Source: Candidatus Riflebacteria bacterium HGW-Riflebacteria-1 (GTDB lineage: Bacteria; Muiribacteriota; Ozemobacteria; Ozemobacterales; Ozemobacteraceae). Taken from it: a stretch of 64,000 nt of DNA. Positions 60,594 to 64,000 of this stretch are shown piece by piece. Both the position numbers and the translations under genes were made by a program. The notes beneath the pieces were generated by a model that saw nothing but the letters and a program-made list of their open reading frames with translations, ran no database searches and had not been told where the DNA came from. Positions within the stretch are counted from its first letter, which is position 1, and the number at the start of each line of letters is the position of its first letter. The stretch is from the NCBI GenBank assembly GCA_002839445.1, contig PGYB01000009.1, forward strand, positions 62,001 through 126,000. Reading direction: 5' to 3'.

Positions 60594-61454
60594 TTATGCT
60601 TTAACCATTTGTATAATCAGTGTTCCTTGCGGCGCACACAAAGAAACCAGCCAGCACGGGAGTATCAACCCCATAAAGAGCAAGGGGTGACAACGCCCGG
60701 ATAAAACCGTCGCCAGGCTGCCCGCCAGCGTATTGGGAAACGCCGCAAACGAAGTCCCGCCGATATTGAATCCATACCGGTCTGTCAGCATCTTGAAGTG
60801 CACTGGATCGGGAAAAGCAAGATGTCGTGGCGCATCCAACCCGTGCCAGAACTTTTTGAACAAATTAATCTCCCATGAACGGATATTCGGCACTGCGACA
60901 TAGAGTGTGCCACCAAGTTTCAGCAGCGTCTGGAACGTTTGAAATGCCTCCTGGAAATCGGAGACATGCTCTAAAACAAAGTGCGCCGTGATGAGGTCTA
61001 TTTTCCCGGCAAGCTCTTGCCGAAGATTCTCAGTCGAGCTGAAAATCGGAACATCAAGCAGGGCGGAGAGCTTTTCTGCGTGTGAGCAACCTGGTTCGAA
61101 CCCATAAAGAGACTTGAACCGGCCCTTCATCTCGCACAAAAAGGTTCCGTCCCCGCATCCATAATCAAGCAGGCTGAGATCTGCCGAACAGGCTGGTGGT
61201 CGGTAATAAACCTGCCGATGGAAGATGCGGCGGGCAAGACGCTGCATCAGATTCCGCGAAGAATGAACCGGATAATCGGTATAGAGTGCGCCCACATCGT
61301 CAGGCAATGGATGCTGTTGAACCAGCAAACAGGCTTTGCACTCAACATAATTAACCAAGCAGCCCTTTTGTAGATAATTGTCAGGGCATCTTGTCAACCA
61401 TGGACGGAAAACTGTCGCACCGCACAGCATACATTTGAATTCTCCGAGGTTCAT
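60594..61454 (-). CDS. SAM methyltransferase with N-terminal zinc site
   Basis: 286 residues. An N-terminal Cys-rich segment (CxxC near 8-11, then Cys23, Cys32, CKAC near 39-42) suggests a zinc-binding domain. The methyltransferase domain has LLDYGCGDGTFL (about 94-105), LYGFEPG near 114-120 and ITAHFVLEHV near 153-162. This is the sugar-methyltransferase form (hypothetical NDP-hexose C/O-methyltransferase family). The AAGGA ribosome site is 8 bases upstream. It overlaps the GT2 gene that precedes it (ATGA), hence a glycan target is likely. Confidence 0.82.
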   Translation of the reverse strand: MNLGEFKCMLCGATVFRPWLTRCPDNYLQKGCLVNYVECKACLLVQQHPLPDDVGALYTDYPVHSSRNLMQRLARRIFHRQVYYRPPACSADLSLLDYGCGDGTFLCEMKGRFKSLYGFEPGCSHAEKLSALLDVPIFSSTENLRQELAGKIDLITAHFVLEHVSDFQEAFQTFQTLLKLGGTLYVAVPNIRSWEINLFKKFWHGLDAPRHLAFPDPVHFKMLTDRYGFNIGGTSFAAFPNTLAGSLATVLSGRCHPLLFMGLILPCWLVSLCAPQGTLIIQMVKA

Positions 61455-62305
61455 TGCTTCGTATCCTTACGGATGTTGCACACCATGCGGTAAATCAGAT
61501 GGCGGATTAAAGCGCCCGCTTTGGCTTTGCAAAGTCCGAGAAAGCAATCAAATTGCGATATCGGCGAGTCGGAGAGTCGCGCTGTTTCACCAATCAGCCC
61601 TATAAATTGCCGGGCCTGCTGCGCGCCAAGTTGAAAGCTCCAGCTTTGCGCTGAAACTCGGAAGTCGCAGAGTGGATCCGTTAAATAATAGCAGTCTCCA
61701 CGCCACAGTAGTTTAAGCCAGAAATCGAGATCAATGACGTAAGGATAGCGTGTGCTAAAGCCGTTCATGGCATTCCAGTCGGATGCGCGAAATAGCACCG
61801 CGCCAGGTTCACCGATCTGATTTGTTCCAGATCGGGCAATCTGCTGAACGGCTTTGCGCCCGGCGATTATCTGATCCTGCCTTTTCCATCGGCGGGTGAG
61901 AATGGTGACTCCTTCAGGACTGACGATCCGCCGTGCAGAGGTAACCAGCGAAACTGATTCATTTCCGGGTTGCTTAAAAGTTGACACCTGTCGGGCGAGG
62001 CAATCTGGATGCAACCGGTCATCGTGGCAAAGCAGCTTGCGGTAAAGCCCCCGTCCTTCGTTTACGCAACGGTTCCAATTCCCCACCGCGCCCAGCCGTT
62101 TCGGATTAAGCAGATAGCGAATCCGCGGGTCAGAATACGAACAAACTGTTGCCACAGAACCGTCGGTTGATCCATCGTCGGTGATGATCAGCTCCCAGTC
62201 TGTCAGCGTTTGAGCCAGCACCGATTCGATGGCCTCACGGATATAGAGTCCGCCGTTATAAAGAGGAATGCAGACGGATACGAGCGGCGGGGGGGCTTGG
62301 TTCAT
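61451..62305 (-). CDS. GT2 glycosyltransferase
   Basis: 284 residues. GT-A domain with VSVCIPLYNGG (10-20), ITDDGSTDGS (about 40-49), and the later LDFWLKLLWRGD (about 191-202) of the acceptor/acid loop. No membrane helix. Middle gene of a GT2-GT2-methyltransferase run; starts 14 bases after the GtrB-like gene, AGAGGA nine bases upstream. Confidence 0.85.
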   Translation of the reverse strand: MNQAPPPLVSVCIPLYNGGLYIREAIESVLAQTLTDWELIITDDGSTDGSVATVCSYSDPRIRYLLNPKRLGAVGNWNRCVNEGRGLYRKLLCHDDRLHPDCLARQVSTFKQPGNESVSLVTSARRIVSPEGVTILTRRWKRQDQIIAGRKAVQQIARSGTNQIGEPGAVLFRASDWNAMNGFSTRYPYVIDLDFWLKLLWRGDCYYLTDPLCDFRVSAQSWSFQLGAQQARQFIGLIGETARLSDSPISQFDCFLGLCKAKAGALIRHLIYRMVCNIRKDTKQ

Positions 62306-62319
62306 AACAGAAAATCCTC

Positions 62320-63243
62320 TTACTGATTGCGCAGAAAATACAGCGGCCGTTTTTTGCTCTCTTCAAATATGCGGCTGACGTATTGGCCGACTAGACCGAG
62401 ACTGAGAAGCTGAACCCCTGCCAGCAAAAGAATGAGCGCTACGACCGTCGCCCAACCGGGTTCGAAACTTTCTGGGTGCAAAATCCGCCCGGCAATAACC
62501 CGTATACCCTGGATAAATCCGCTGAACGCGATCAACGCGCCCAGCACGGTCATCCAGCGCAACGGAGTGGCGGAAAAAGAGGTGATAGCATCGAAGGCCA
62601 ACCGGAGCGATTTCCAGACGGGATACTTTGTTTCTCCAGCTTTGCGTGCGGCGCGATCGTAATAAACAGCTCCTTGTTTAAAGCCGACCCAGCATGTGAG
62701 TCCGCGCATAAAGCGGTGCAGTTCACGCACCTCTTTAAGCGCGTCTACCACCTTGCGATCAACCAGCCGAAAGTCGCCAGCATCCATCGGCACGTTCACT
62801 TTGGCCAGCATATAGAAGACTCGATAAAAAGATGCCGCCAAGAATTTCTTAAGCCAGGTTTCTCCCTCACGGCTCTTACGAACTGCATAGACCACTTCAA
62901 AGCCTTCGCGCCATTTGACTATCAGGTCGGGAATGACTTCTGGCGGATCCTGCAGGTCGGCATCAATAATGACAACGGCATCGGCATCGGCATGATCCGT
63001 TCCTGCTGTGATAGCAATCTGATGACCGAAGTTGCGTGAGAGTTGAAGAATTCTAACCCTTGGGTCATTTTGACGGATTTGTTCCAAACATTGTAAACTT
63101 CCATCGGTCGAGCCGTCGTCTACAAAAAGAAACTGGACTTCCTCCGGTTCCTTTTCAAAAACCGCGCTCACCCTTTGGTACAACTCGGATAGGTTTTCCT
63201 CTTCGTTCAAAAAAGCAACAACGATGGCTACTGTTTTTTTCAT
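62320..63243 (-). CDS. Membrane GT2, polyprenyl-phosphate sugar synthase
   Basis: 307 residues from ATG at 63243. GT-A domain with AIVVAFLNEEENL, FVDDGSTDGS and VIIDADLQDPP (DxD), then two membrane helices at the C-terminus (about 228-252 and 264-289). GtrB/DPM1-like: makes lipid-linked sugar donor for GT-C enzymes. A close relative of the protein at 36101-37075 in layout (both 'DADLQDPP'). Confidence 0.9.
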   Translation of the reverse strand: MKKTVAIVVAFLNEEENLSELYQRVSAVFEKEPEEVQFLFVDDGSTDGSLQCLEQIRQNDPRVRILQLSRNFGHQIAITAGTDHADADAVVIIDADLQDPPEVIPDLIVKWREGFEVVYAVRKSREGETWLKKFLAASFYRVFYMLAKVNVPMDAGDFRLVDRKVVDALKEVRELHRFMRGLTCWVGFKQGAVYYDRAARKAGETKYPVWKSLRLAFDAITSFSATPLRWMTVLGALIAFSGFIQGIRVIAGRILHPESFEPGWATVVALILLLAGVQLLSLGLVGQYVSRIFEESKKRPLYFLRNQ

Positions 63244-63491
63244 AGTTATACCCCGTCCTGACAATTAATTGAACCGTTAATCCACTCAGCTTGGCAGTGC
63301 TGCAAACAAAAAAGCTTTGAACAACGAATGACAGAAAAAAGAGAACGAGAAAGACCTCTACGTAATTGGATCCACTGCTTATTTTTATTTGTCAGAGCTA
63401 ATGATAACATTGTCAACTCTCATCCTTTTTAACTTCAAGTCTTATTGCCTCAAAGGGTTTTCTGAAGGCAACTTTTCGAGTGAAAATATTT

Positions 63492-64000
63492 TTAATTGTT
63501 GACCGGTCTTGCCACGACGATCAGTCCACGTGATAAAGAGGGTCTAAACCAACAAACAGCTTGCTGAATACGATTAAACAAATACGCAAGAATTTTCCTA
63601 ACCCTTTGCTCATGATGAAATATTTCATCGGGCTGATAGAGTATAATTTTGACAGGCATAAATCCACACTTCTTCAACATGACGGTAAGCGTGACCGGTG
63701 TAAAAAAAGAGGTATGGTCCCAGCCATCAATTTCATGACCGTAAACGAGGGTTTGCATAAAATAATTAAGAGAATTTGCATTAGGTATGCTTGCGACAAA
63801 CAGTCCATCTTCATTTAAATGAAGTCGAACAGAATTCAGAAAGGATCGATGATTTGTCAGATGCTCGAACAACTCGCCTGCGATGACGACGTCAAACTGA
63901 TCGTATAATTGCATATCCTCTACATCTGCTGTGCGTACATTATAGCCTCGTTGTTTTAAATCATCAACTGCGTTGGTGTCACAATCCACGCCAACAACGT
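63492..64000 (-). CDS. SAM methyltransferase, C-terminal part
   Basis: Runs off the right edge; about 169 codons are visible, ending the SAM domain. VVGVDCDTNAV at the edge holds the acidic residue that binds the ribose; VIAGELFEHL and FVASIPNANS follow, as in Methyltransf_23. Glycine motif I must lie beyond the window. Separate from the upstream cluster by a 248-base gap without features. Confidence 0.75.
   Translation of the reverse strand, partial: VVGVDCDTNAVDDLKQRGYNVRTADVEDMQLYDQFDVVIAGELFEHLTNHRSFLNSVRLHLNEDGLFVASIPNANSLNYFMQTLVYGHEIDGWDHTSFFTPVTLTVMLKKCGFMPVKIILYQPDEIFHHEQRVRKILAYLFNRIQQAVCWFRPSLSRGLIVVARPVNN

Noticed and set aside
1..64000. CRISPR array, tRNA or rRNA genes
   Set aside because: No regularly spaced repeats, no cloverleaf or rRNA-like stretch was noticed in any gap.

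Overview
The window looks like chromosome of a free-living bacterium with two membranes. The support is lipoproteins with lipoboxes, a TPR plus beta-barrel outer-membrane protein, PilO/PilP-type periplasmic pilus parts and peptidoglycan-recycling enzymes. Gene content (split type IV pilus loci, many TPR and GT-C proteins, PrsW, MEMO1, NamZ) would fit a deep-branching lineage such as Riflebacteria or a deltaproteobacterial group. No rRNA or tRNA is present, so the lineage stays a guess.

Layout. 1-5.1 kb is a leftward type IV pilus operon: pilin, a fused PilM-PilN, PilO, PilP, a lipoprotein and a partial gene. It is divergent from an STT3-like oligosaccharyltransferase (5.3-7.5 kb). 7.5-14.1 kb is a glycan/surface-modification patch: two radical SAM enzymes, two GT2 transferases, DUF2304, a methyltransferase, and three broken genes. 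14.1-20.7 kb holds pilC-pilB, a TPR gene, an unknown gene, a degenerate PP2C-like protein and a HEAT protein. 21-29.4 kb holds a NagZ-like hydrolase, a zinc-ribbon/beta-propeller protein, a PrsW-like protease, an SH3 protein and a two-domain methyltransferase, with several dispersed repeats. 29.5-39.8 kb is AT-richer and carries five GT-C membrane proteins, a GT2 and two small Flp-type pilins with their own promoter and terminator. 40-51.2 kb is leftward: a beta-helix lipoprotein, then apparently one long operon of NamZ, three minor pilins, a zinc-ribbon protein, a CheR-like protein, a Nudix hydrolase and a giant TPR protein. 51.3-55.1 kb holds a MEMO1 protein, a small membrane protein, a PgaA-like porin and a secreted protein. 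55.2-64 kb is a second surface-glycan block: a PTPS-related membrane protein, two GT-C proteins, two GT2s and two methyltransferases.

Taken together, most of the window builds and decorates the cell surface: type IV pilus assembly in three separate loci, Flp pilins, and many lipid-linked-sugar-dependent glycosyltransferases, including one positioned to glycosylate the pilin. The best candidates for something undescribed are: the PilM-PilN fusion beside an STT3-like enzyme; a pair of intergenic elements (20.9 and 52.4 kb) sharing a stem structure with a compensatory base change; a 56-nt repeat found inside one gene and against the stop codon of another; and the NamZ/minor-pilin/CheR/TPR operon.
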